Positions 1 through 10,112 of a stretch of 64,000 nt of DNA are shown here, in pieces. Position 1 is the stretch's first letter; the number at the start of each line of letters is the position of its first letter. Under the pieces are notes generated by a model. That model was given only the letters and a program-made list of their open reading frames with translations, did not search any database and was not told where the DNA came from. The position numbers and the translations under genes were made by a program. The stretch comes from Aristolochia californica (taxonomy: Eukaryota; Streptophyta; Magnoliopsida; Piperales; Aristolochiaceae). The DNA lies in contig JARWKL010000009.1 of NCBI GenBank assembly GCA_029961685.1, positions 10,614,758 through 10,678,757 of the forward strand, given 5' to 3'.

Positions 1-2229
1 TAGACTATTTATGTGGAGTTTTTAAAGGGAATGCGAGCTCCTTTTTGATAATGAAAGACCCTTTTTCTTTTGACAAATGAAGAAGGATGTGAGAGGGGTA
101 GTACAAAGGACAAGCCAACCCCATAAATAAGAGTTTAATCAAGAGTTGAGGGATTGGGTTTCATTTTCATAAGTAAAGAAGAGGGTCTCATTTTCAAAGT
201 TATAAGAGGACCCTTGTCACTAGAAAATTCAATCTTCTTTACTCACTTCTTAACTAATACAGCTAAAATCCAGCTCTAGAAGCTGTCGGCTCCCTCCAAT
301 TTTGTTTTTTGGCTTGGGTTTGGTGTAGACCGTAAAATGAAGTGTTTTTTTTCTTTATTTTTATACTGAAGAGAGCAAGGGTTCGTTTTCATATTGAAGA
401 TTAGTCTTTTTTCTAAACAAAAACAGGTCCATCATTTATTATTATCACTTGATTTGATAACGAAATGGGGAGGACTTCAATAATTCATGGTGTACAAAAT
501 CCAAATTAACTAAATTTTTACTTCAATTTTTTTTTCTCCCACGAAACAATTATCAAAAGGACAATTTTTGTATGACATTTCTTCCTATTGGCACAAACCC
601 AGACTCAGTGGATTAAAAATAATCTCACCTTAACTTTTATTTATCCGACAATAAGATAAAACGGGTAGAAAAATGAGTTTCTTTTAGATCCAATAGGAAG
701 CAAAGGGAAAATATTTTTCTTGTTGTTTAGTTTCCTAACAAGGACATAAAAACGATCCGATCCTTGCATCAACAAAACAAATGTTTGATTTTGATAAGAT
801 ACTCCAACAAACAAAAAAAAGGGTTCATTGCCATCCCTACTCGTGCTTCCTCTTTGTTCTTCATTATATTTTTTAGTAGACGATTGTGTCCGTTCCCATG
901 TTCGTTTGTTAGCTATAAAAAAAATCTGAAAATGTCAATTTCTACCATTTGTTAGTAGGTCATATCAGGGGTGTAAGAAGCCGGCCCCACGCGGGATCTA
1001 CACCCAACTACTTGGTGTTAAAGAAGGCTCCCACGTTTCAGTTTATAATAATGCAGCTGAGGAAGTAATAGCCCAGAATTGATTCAAGAAATAATACCTT
1101 TGTACATCCGCCGGTCAAGACAAATTGGTGTGGCCTCATTAGTGACTCGTGACTCAGTTTTGCCAAATGATTGTAGCCTTTTGTGCAGACACATTCCTTT
1201 TAAACTTAAAAACTTTTTTTTTTCTCTTATGAAAATCTCAAACAGCAGCTGCCTGATGCTTTCTCGTTTTATTTGTAGAAGAGTCACTAGCTGCTGAATC
1301 ATTAGATAATGACCACTCTCACTACCTCCTTCATTTCTCCCAACAAACCCACCTTCATGGAATTTGGCTTTTCTTGGAATCTCCTAGGTTCCTTCTTCAC
1401 ACCTGTACCAGTAGTTTCCCCGTATTGCTTTCCTCCACCCTCCAAATCCAGTTACCTTGCGCCACCACCTGCTTGCTCTCCAGAATTCACTCTTTTTTGC
1501 TTGCTTGTCAAAATGCATATGACGTCAATGGTGAGAGAAGGTATTGATGATGCTGAAGAATCAAAGATGCCATTTTAGGTGAAAAGTCGTATTCTTATTT
1601 CCTTCTCCCTGTGCTGTCTGCAGTTCACCCATGGTCAGATCCTCGACTTCAAGTGCCCTCTCCTATACTTCAATTGCTTGATCAGTCTCCTCCAAGATTT
1701 TAAACAGCTTTTACTTCGACTGTCCCATGGAGAATGACAGCGAAAACAAAAGCTAGTGAACAGATTACGGTAGCTAGCTGGTGCGCTGAAATCCAGTCTC
1801 TTGGGTGGCTGGAATGATTCTGCAGCAACATCAATTACCACGCACCATTACTGCACACAGTTGAGACAGAGGTACTCTGAACAGCTAAAGAGTTTCGATT
1901 TTTGAAGATGTACTTGAGCAGTGAACAAATAAGAACGAGACTCCTTGCATGAACATCCTCCTATTATCATCACCGTCTTGAATGACAGTAACGACACCAT
2001 CTGATCAACTAAAAACAAGGACAAGGGAGTGCTTTATCAAGCCATTATTGTTTGGATTGTTTGCTACACCAGAATATTATACGTATCCCCCAAAGCAGAC
2101 ACCTTTGCAGAGTGGTTTTTGGTTCGGCTGGAGAAAATGATGTGGACTGGCCGTAGGACTTCACAGAAAGCTTCAATACAATCGACAAGAATAGAATCTG
2201 TGAAATGTATCCTCCATTATGTCTGCTTC
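1..2229. other. No supported gene; AT-rich flank
   Basis: I find no reading frame here with a recognisable domain, no LTR pair and no terminal inverted repeats. Short frames at 1309-1578 (+) and 1635-1841 (-) are compositionally plausible but match no family I know. The stretch lies 3' of the EMB506-like pseudogene, so part of it may once have been that gene's 3' flank. Confidence 0.5.
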
Positions 2230-5200
2230 TTCCCCTGATGCTGGAATCATGCAGCAGGCCACGGGCACCAGTTTCACTAATTTTGCAACCTCATAAGACT
2301 TGAAATCTTTCCCATAGCATAAGCTTACATACAATACCCCAACAAAATAGTTAGACCTAACTATGCCGGACAACTTTTTCCCCAATGCATGTTCAAAAAT
2401 GCCCCTGCGATTTATCTTAGTAACTATAGTACTGTACATTGATGGAGGATTGAAATTGGTGAATGCAAAGTTGCATTTTCTGAAAGAGTAAAAATATATG
2501 TCATTATGCGAGCTCTACACCTACTTTCTCATCTTATCTGCACCATTAACCAACAAGATCATGGCTGTCTCTACACCTACTTTGTAAAGCAGCATGCAAG
2601 GGAGTCCAGCCTTCCTGCAGCAATACAGAACAAAATTCATGTAGACAAACTGCTTGGTAGTTTCAACAGCATCATATCGCATGGAATAAAAAAGTAAGTT
2701 ACAAAGTTGACTCACATGATCAGCAACATTTACATCAACCTTACACTTAATCCGTAGCTTCACAGTTTGCATAGCACCAACTTGAACAGCATAATGTAGT
2801 GGAGTTGCACCATCCTAAGAAATACAAGGAGGGCAAAATAACCATTAGCATTTTTTTAAAACAAAAAAGGAAAAAAGCGAATTAAATGTGGAAGAAAATT
2901 TTAAAAATTGAATATCTCACTCAACTTATCACTCACATGTGGATTTGTACCTTTCCTTAGAAGATGGCTAATGACTGCCTCTTTGTTACCAATCACTGCC
3001 CAGTGAAGAGCGGTGAAAGTGAAACCATCCTGTGTCAAGAAACCCTCTCAAGCTCTGTTGCTTATCTACTAGATGGAATATACTGAAAGAAAATTTTACG
3101 CCTGGAATTACAAAAAAAAAAAAAACTTATCTCCTGAATCAATATCAACTCCATGTTCAATTAACTTATCCAGAAATGGTATTTGCCTATACAATGCAAG
3201 GGTCTGCAATGGAGCCCATGCATTCTGCAATGAATTCCAGGATATTAGTGCCAAAGTCTTAATTTATTGGTCATACAAAACACAATAATTTCTTGCCTAC
3301 TGCAAAACCACAAGTAAATAGAGGTCACACATATTGATACTTAAGCACTCAGAGGCTAATCCTTACTCTTTATACCTATGCATTAAAAAAAAAAAAAAAC
3401 AGGAAAACAAACTCATGGTTTCAGAAATTAACAGTGGATATTTTGCTTGAGGACAGGAGTTTCATTTTGTCTCAAAAGTGCTTGTTCTTTTGGTGTCAGT
3501 AGAAGTTCAACTTCTGACAGAATCAAAAGAAAAGATGTTACGAGTGAGCTACTTTTAATGACCTATGATTTACTGTGAACATGAATATTTAAAATAAAAA
3601 GTGATATAAAGTGATACAGATATGCTATAAGGCACTGAAACGAGAGTAACAAAGTGTACAACATGTTCTTCATCAATTTATTTGTTACCTTCTGAAATTT
3701 GATCATCTATATTCACGTTTTAGGGATCATTCTACTCTGAGACCAAGCCAAAGTATCATAAATGACACCCAGCACATGCACAACCTGCATGTGTACATAT
3801 GCTGGGTTTATACACAATGGATGACTAAGAAAAAATCTGGTCACTATAAAATATGCCAAAAACTCGGAATGAAACCAAATAATAGGAAAAAGTTGTACCA
3901 GACCTCAAGATATAACATATACAGTAGCTTTATCAAATCTACAATTTTTTTGAAGAAAAAAAAGAAATTTTTTGAAGAAATATCTACAATTAAAATGCAA
4001 TTAATAAAACACCTATTTTTATGAAGTTCATAAAGCACTTTATCTTATACATCCAATCAATTTCTTCAACTTAAATATTTTACCGTCTAATTAAAGGGAA
4101 ACCAACTAGTGGTTTTAATTGCTTAAAGAATCTTTTGGTCATCATCAATTTGGATTACATAGTTTTAATTGATGAGGGCGCATAAATTCAAAACTTTTTT
4201 TCCTGAGATTTAAACTTCAGATCAACTAATGGGGGAGAAACAACGGGGGAAAAATGGTTCAAATTCCTTCAAATGGTCTTAGTTAATGTCACTTCTGCCA
4301 TGTGTATTCAATCATAACAAAATTTCAATAAAGACATATACTTGTTGCAAGAATCTCATTTAAACCTACAAAGACAATATATTTGTTGTGAGAATCAAAT
4401 AAGAAACCTAGTTGTTAACCTTATGCATAATATTGCCATGGTATCATCATTATAATATTTTCTGAAGTTCAATAAATCAATACAAATGAAAAATATCAAA
4501 TAATTATAAGCTTTAATATGAGTCCCACAGTAATGCCAGCGGCACAGATGAACTGTACCGAACCTTGGTGAACCTAGCTACGAAAACCGGATTGCCACCT
4601 CTTGAAATTTGATAAGACTTGGGCAAGGCACATCAACCAAGTTGTTCAAACATATTTTCCAGCAATATCTTGCAAATTATTAATATGAATGATATGTTAA
4701 ATAATATTTTAAACAGTGAAATTGAAGCTGTTCCCCAAAGTCAGAAAGAGTTTCTAATTCTTAGCACCCAGTATATAACAGAGTACACTGTAGTTAATTT
4801 CTTGATACTTCCTCAGAGCAAAGGTGATAACTTAGACACCAACAAGAAAAAGGAAAGTAGGCAGCAGTTAATTGGTGAATTTAGTAACAGCAGGAGTGGA
4901 TAGACAGTTAGATTCCTTTCCTAATGAATGAGAACATGAAAATCAACAAAAGAATCATTGCCTAACTCGACATGTGATTAGGAAAAGTTGCAAATTGGCC
5001 ACCTCAAGGAAAAAAAAAAGGTTCAGGCTCTTGAGGTGAACATTTTTTCAATAAAAAATGCATGTACAACTTGTGCAAGAGTTTGACTAACAAGGAAACT
5101 TCAAGTGAGATGGATTGGCATGGATCAAGTAACAAAGGTTTCTCGAAAGACTGAAAAACAAGCTATCAGGCATGCAGTAAACATGAGATGGTCCACACAA

Positions 5201-6427
5201 TGAAAACAATGTTTCAGCAGAGCCATGGTTGGCTCTGAAGTCAACTATATATTATAGTGAAGCTTCTGAGTACTGCATGGTGAAGATATCACACATAATT
5301 TTCAGAATAGTTTGAACTGCAGAAAACAGAATTACTTTTATGAAAAGCTCCTCTCAAATTCATCCAGTGTCAAAGATTCCCAGCGTACAATAGGCAGTCA
5401 ACCACTTCAGCTAATACCTATTTGGTTGTTACTAGTATAGAAAGGTCTTTCAAAGCACATGCCACAAACAACAAGCTTACAGGTTTAGATTACAACTAGG
5501 CAGTTCAACACCACCCAGGGCAACAAGTTGAGAGTCCTATGACTCCTAGCCTTCATTGTTAGGTGACTCCCATGGCAGTTCTTGCCTGACAATCAAGCAC
5601 CCCCTTCCCAACCAAAATGGACATAACGCATACCACTCCTAGTCCAGATAAATGGAAGACAACGATTCTGTTCCAAGGACGATGATTTAATTCATGATAG
5701 CCTAGCTAGTCAAACTACCATCAATCTTAGACATACCATGCCCTGTTAGCAAGCTTGCTTCGTTGTAAAAATATTCTATTTGCAAGAAATCCTCCTCTAA
5801 AATTTATATGAAGCTCGATCAATTAAAATTTTAAATGGAGCCTTAGGGTCAAGAAAAACACATTTAAACTGATCAATTCATGACTTTTTACTTTTTCTTT
5901 TTTCTTGAAGGTTGATTACACACGCACAACCCCTCTTAAACCCAGGTGAGCCTAGAACTCAAGAATCAAACTTAAAACTCCGCTTGATCATTGAGGCAAA
6001 GGACCAAGCACAATCTATGTAAACAGAGATTCCATTTGATATCTCATATCCTGACAAGGAATTGTAAAGAGGAGAAGATAAGGAAGAGATAAGTTAGGTT
6101 AACAACCCTTAACCAGTTCCTCGTATTCTTCATCAGTCGCCTTGGCATTTTTTCAGAAAAAACAGCTACACTTTATTCTTCTTCATTGTCACTTTGTGTA
6201 GTCCAATCATCACGAATGTCTTCTTCTTCTTCTTCCTCTTCGTCGGAGTCACTCTCACTTCCATAGTCAGGTTCTTCCCACAAACATTCTTGGTTTTCAC
6301 AGCTACCGATTTCGCAGCGACACGTACTCTAAAGTTTATAAAGTTGTAAATAACAGGGGGTGTAAGTTTCAGAGGGCTGGTAGTGGCTTTCGGGTTTCCA
6401 GCGGTAATGGGGAAAGAACGAAGACAT
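2230..6427 (-). pseudogene. EMB506/AKRP-like chloroplast ankyrin-repeat protein, decayed multi-exon gene
   Basis: Homologous plant proteins are plastid ankyrin-repeat proteins needed for chloroplast differentiation and embryogenesis. On the minus strand I can read: an acidic N-terminal exon at about 6427-6107 (ECLWEEPDYGSESDSDEE, later ATDEEYEELVKG); an exon at 3513-3432 (LLTPKEQALLRQNETP); ankyrin exons at 3224-3126 (NAWAPLQTLALYRQIPFLD), 3029-2937 (TALHWAVIGNKEAVISHLLR), 2814-2716 (DGATPLHYAVQVGAMQ) and 2614-2521 (GWTPLHAALQSR); and the C-terminal exon near 2345-2180 (GKDFKSYEVAKLVKLVP). Several boundaries keep GTGAGT-like donors and CAG/TAG acceptors, so this is an unprocessed gene. It is broken: an in-frame TAG at about 6331 and a TAA after the acidic run, a shift before ATDEEY, a two-base loss in the exon ending at 2521 (RCRD then a new frame for ILLVNGAD), and a two-residue insertion in the 2937-3029 exon. 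Family assignment is from memory of EMB506 and AKRP and does not separate the two. Confidence 0.82.
3533..6106. other. Long AT-rich intron of the EMB506-like pseudogene
   Basis: This lies between the acidic first exon and the LLTPKEQALL exon of the minus-strand pseudogene. The short frames at 3776-4038 and 4619-4903 show no domain. I see no mobile-element ends, although small insertions could be hidden here. It is best read as intron sequence. Confidence 0.5.
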
Positions 6428-6430
6428 TGA

Positions 6431-6554
6431 ATGGAGGCCGTCAAAGAAAGAATCACGTCTCTCAGACGAATTGAAGACCAAGAAGACGAGTTCTTCTTGG
6501 AACTGAGAGCAAACCTACGAAAAAACTGGTACAAGGCAGCGAGTTTGAAAGACA
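6431..6554 (+). pseudogene. Truncated reading frame beginning MEAVKERITSLRRIEDQ, unknown family
   Basis: About 41 codons rich in charged residues (MEAVKERITSLRRIEDQ, then EDEFFLELRANLRKNWY) run into the poly-G end of a Harbinger-type transposon at 6555, after which only transposon sequence is read. The charged, helix-like composition resembles the first exon of a real soluble protein, but I do not recognise it. Its ATG lies four bases from the apparent ATG of the divergent EMB506-like pseudogene, so at least one of these starts is probably not the original. It may be the 5' end of a neighbouring host gene cut by the insertion, or simply the antisense of the pseudogene's upstream region. Confidence 0.3.
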
Positions 6555-6691
6555 AGGGGGGGGGGGGTGGCTGGGTGTTAGTCTACTTTCACGCAGGTGA
6601 TGAACTTCAGCCAACCGCATTATCCAGGAGATGAACTTCAACATGGGATGAAGACGAAGATAAAAGATGAAGATCAAATTTTTGTTTTGTT

Positions 6692-8170
6692 GGGGGGTTA
6701 GTCCACAATGAAGTGGAAAATTGAATTGAAGTGAGATGAATTGTTTCCACTTCAACTCATGTTTGGGTGTTAGTATAGACGAGTTCAAGTGGCTGGAAAA
6801 CAAATTCCAATGTTAGTGCCCCCAAACGAAAAGTATGATATAAAGAAGAGAATTAGTAACCTTTTATGATATACTAAATAGAATATATACTTAAACATAT
6901 AATTAACCAAAATAAACGTGATTACTACACTTATAAGTGATTTAACGTGTAGTCCACAATATATTAATATCTTAATTAATAAAAAATTATATTATATTAC
7001 TTAATTATTATAATTTATTATAAATTAAAACAAAATTACGTGTGATTAGAATAAATTATAAAAAATTAATAAAAAATTAATAAAAAATAAAAATAACATA
7101 AGATAATATAATAAATAAACCTAATGGTTTAATTAATTATAGCAATTTGGTTAATTAAACCAATTAATGATTTCAATTTATTATAAATTAGTATACTAAT
7201 TACGTGTGACTAGAATAAATTATTTAAAATAAATAAATTTTTAAAAATAACATAAACGAATATAATAAATAAATAAATTATTTTTTAATGACATAAGATA
7301 TTTTTTAACATTAAAACTCACTATTTTAATAAAAAATACATAATAAATAAATAAATATATTAATTTATCAATAACATTATATATTTATTTACGTATTATT
7401 AATTAATAATATATTAACACAAAATGTAAATCCAATGGTTTAAAGTTTATTATAATTAAACTAATTCATGATTAAAATTTATTATAAATTAATATACTAA
7501 TTACGTGTTATTAGAATAAAATTTAAAAAAGTGAAAAAAAAAGTCGTCGTCGTCGTCGAAGAGCCCTGCGGCTTCGACAGTTTCGATTTTGGATTTCCCA
7601 GGCGGCTCTGAGACCTTCGAAATCACCGCGAAATTTTGTTACGGTGTGAAGATCGACCTCACGGCAACAAATGTCCCTCCGTTGCTCTGCGCCGACGAGG
7701 TTCCTGTCCTAATCCGTTCTCCGAAGCATCGGTAAGAACCCTAAAATCCTGCAAATCGCTGATGCTGATGGCAAAAACCCTAGGTATTGCACAGCGAGAG
7801 AGACCGGATGAATGAAGTTGGGGCAAATGGAGAAAGCAGAAAACGAAAAAGAGAGAAAGCAGAGAGAGCGAAGACGAGGGGAAGAAATGGAGCGAAAAAA
7901 ATCATCGGGAGATGAAGGCCGAGCGAGAGGAGAGGAGAAGAGGAAATGAGAGGGATTTTTTCGTTTCGGGGGGCGGGGGGAGAAGCGACGCCGTCGCTCG
8001 TGGTAAGTGAATGATTTGGAAAAAAGGTAGGAATCAACTTTCCTCTGTTTTTCCTGGGCAGATGAAATGGTGTAATTTCACTTCAATTCAAGTCTTTTTA
8101 CACTAATGCCTTATTTGTAATGACCTAGGTAATGCGGGGGGAATTCATTCCACTTCATTATGGACTAAAC
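6692..8170 (-). mobile_element. Harbinger-derived non-autonomous element 1a carrying a host gene fragment
   Basis: Terminal inverted repeats are visible: GGGGGGTTAGTCCACAATG at 6692 and its near complement ending CATTATGGACTAAAC at 8170, with about 22 of 25 inner positions matching. The AT-rich side (6755-7530) resembles the 3' tail of copy 2 (29960 onward), and 7780-8040 read on the minus strand resembles the leader of copy 2 (LPMIFFAPFLPLVF versus LPMIFFARTLLPLVF). Everything between these has been replaced by an NPH3/RPT2-like exon fragment. The element sits inside copy 1b. Target duplication was not resolved. Confidence 0.75.
7542..7731 (+). pseudogene. NPH3/RPT2-like (NRL) BTB-domain exon fragment captured by a transposon
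   Basis: A continuous frame of about 63 codons reads a Ser-rich lead and then ILDFPGGSETFEITAKFCYG followed by VKIDLTATNVPPLLC. This is the BTB-domain segment typical of NRL proteins, which act as plasma-membrane or adaptor subunits in phototropin and auxin-related signalling. The frame ends exactly at a splice-donor-like CG|GTAAGAAC. GC content and codon use differ sharply from the AT-rich surroundings. The fragment covers only a small part of a roughly 600-residue family member, so it cannot encode a working protein. It lies antisense to the host transposon. Confidence 0.75.
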
Positions 8171-8333
8171 GATTTAGATGAATGGTTTAGTGAAGCATCA
8201 GAGTTCAAATCATTTAGATGATTAAGATGAATTTAAAAATCATCTCCACGGTTTAAGTTATGAAATCTGGTTTCTGCCCGTTTTTGAAAATCATCCAGAT
8301 GAAGCATATGCCGGGGTTCGAACCCTTAACGAT

Positions 8334-8360
8334 TCCCCCCCCCCCCCCCCCCCCCCCCCT
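8334..8360. repeat. Poly-C run in the Harbinger leader
   Basis: An uninterrupted C run of about 25 bases precedes the CT-rich leader of copy 1b. Similar G or C runs occur at the ends of related copies (6555, 32322-32348). Length in such runs is error-prone in sequencing. Confidence 0.8.
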
Positions 8361-8850
8361 TCTCCGGCACCTCCTCTCTCGGTCTCTTCATTTTTCGATT
8401 TTTGTGCCCTCTCTCCCGCACCCCCTCTCTCTTCTCCCTGCGTCCCCCAATCTCTTTGCTCCCTCTCTCTTCTCCACCGTCTCTCTTTGGTCTCCGTCTC
8501 TCCAGCCTCTGTCCCTCTCCGGCCTCCCTATCCCTTATCCTTCTTGTTGCGAACGTCCTCTCGGCCTCCTCTCTATCTCGCACTCGCTCTTCCTCTAAAC
8601 CTCCCGTTCGCTTCTCCCTCTCTCTTATCCCTCTCGGCCTCCCTCTCTTCTCTCTCTCTTTTCCCTTTCGGCCTCCCACTCCCTTCTCCCTCTCTCTATT
8701 CTCTTTTTCCCCAAGATACCTTCCAATTTCGTTCATTTTTTCCATTTCGATTTTCTTGGATTTTGACATTTGGGCATCGATTTCTTAATTTTTACTTCGA
8801 TTCGGCATCGATTTCCCCATTCGGCTTCGATTTTCCCCAAATTTTAGAAG
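8361..8850 (+). repeat. CT-rich low-complexity leader of Harbinger copy 1b
   Basis: A pyrimidine-rich stretch of CTCTCT/CTTCTCC, also present at 47400-47760 (copy 3) and 52760-53130 (copy 4). Open frames in it are compositional artefacts full of Ser, Leu and Pro. It probably acts as 5' untranslated leader of the element's transcript. Confidence 0.7.
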
Positions 8851-8939
8851 GTATGCCTGAGCCCTATTTTTTTTTTTATTAAATTAGTGTTGTATTTGAT
8901 TTAATTTTAGTTTCAGTGCCTAATTTGTGGTGATTGTTG

Positions 8940-9296
8940 CATAATTGTGGGATTTAGGGTTACAATTTATGGTCTAAATTCTTGATTAGGGTTAGGGTTT
9001 AATGTTTTTAGGGTTTGGTGCTCGGTATTTAAGGGTTAAGTGTTTAGGGTTTAGGATTTATAGTATTTTTAGGGTTTAGGTTTTTTTTCAAAAATTTTTA
9101 GGGTTTAAGTTTATTGGGTGATTGGGTTTAAGGTTTGGGGCTTTTAGGGTTTTTTTGTTTAAGTTCTGGAATTAGGGTTTAGGGCTTTTAAGGTTTAGGG
9201 TTTTAAGTTATGGAATTAGTGTTTAAGGTTTAGGGTTTAGGGTTTACGGTTTATTAGGGTTTTTTTTAACGTTCTCGATTAGGGTTTAGAGTTTGG
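8940..9296 (+). repeat. Degenerate telomere-like TTTAGGG tract in copy 1b
   Basis: Many copies and near-copies of TTTAGGG and GGGTTTA occur in one orientation, interrupted by short AT insertions. The tract sits between the splice-donor-like leader end (AGAAGGTATG) and the conserved exon at 9300. Equivalent tracts occupy the same place in copies 2, 3 and 4. Confidence 0.85.
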
Positions 9297-9299
9297 GGT

Positions 9300-9515
9300 G
9301 TGTGGTCCAGTTCAAACAAGGCTGAGTCGCCTACACGGGCGCCCATTAGCGAAGGAAACCCGATCCCCATCACTGATGAGGTACAGTTTATAGAGACTGC
9401 GAAGTCATATAGGGCTCTACCAGGGGTGTTCGGTGAATTTGGACTTGATGTGTGTGTTTTTGCATTGTTTAGTGCATCTGCAGTGGTGAAAATAGTTTAT
9501 TTAGAATGTTGTTGA
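9300..9515 (+). pseudogene. Conserved short 5' exon of the Harbinger family
   Basis: The segment reading AESPTRAPISEGNPIPITDE and then ALPGVFGEFGLDVCVF recurs at 48435-48580 and 54180-54330, and inverted at 31080-31215. The shared exon-like block ends at GTGTGTGTTTTT. Its family is unknown; conservation between diverged copies suggests a coding or regulatory role as the first exon of ORF1. In copies 3 and 4 it is interrupted by a TGA at the equivalent of SEGN. Confidence 0.45.
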
Positions 9516-9712
9516 AAATTTTGAAATGTTTTAAAATGTTATTGAAATTGTTTGAAGTGTTATGGATTGTTTTGGCCATGTGGTGAGGAGATTTGAGTGT
9601 TATAAATATCCACCACATGGCATTCTATTTTTTGTGGTTTGTGTTTCCGTGATGGGTAAAGGTTGTCTGATAAAAAAATTTCCATGAGGACCAGCTCGGA
9701 TTTAGATTATAA

Positions 9713-10112
9713 ATGGTTACAAGTATACAACAAACTGCTCAACCATATGACATTTGGACCTTCGAAGATGACAACAAAATGATCGATCTCTTGGTCGAGC
9801 AGGTCAATATAGGGAACAAGTTGTCCAATGGGGTTTGGAAGCATGAGGTATATATGGAATGTGTTAATAAGTTCAATGAAGACGTAGTCAATAAAAAAAT
9901 TGTTGAGCAGTTCAAGAATCGAACAAGATCATGCGGTAACGCGTTGTATTAACACTAGTGGGTTCGGTTGGGATACAGACAATGACAATAGCGATGGTCT
10001 TGAGGATGAGAGTAACCAAATAACAAGCTTTCAGAGGCAATATGCATTAGAATCCACAAGAGCCGCACAATTTCGAGATGCCATAGTGACTTCCATTTGG
10101 AATGATAAATGA
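9713..10112 (+). pseudogene. Harbinger ORF1 (SANT/Myb-like) fused by deletion to the transposase C-terminus
   Basis: The first half is the ORF1 protein: YDIWTFEDDNKMIDLLVEQ and WKHEVYMECVNKFNEDVV, matching 48819 onward in copy 3. This Myb/SANT-like partner is known in the superfamily to help the transposase bind DNA. After SGFGWD the sequence jumps to the acidic C-terminus of the transposase (DGLEDESNQITSF, then STRAAQFRDAIVTSIWNDK and stop). There is a frame change near 9935, so the two halves are not one clean frame. The catalytic domain is absent, making this copy non-autonomous. Confidence 0.7.

Noticed and set aside
4619..4903. 94-codon frame
   Set aside because: No domain, lies within the long intron of the EMB506-like pseudogene, composition not gene-like.
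8260..8882. Several overlapping long frames on both strands in CT-rich DNA
   Set aside because: Low-complexity Ser/Leu/Pro or Arg/Glu runs from the pyrimidine-rich transposon leader; the same artefact appears at 47322-47853 and 52641-53292.
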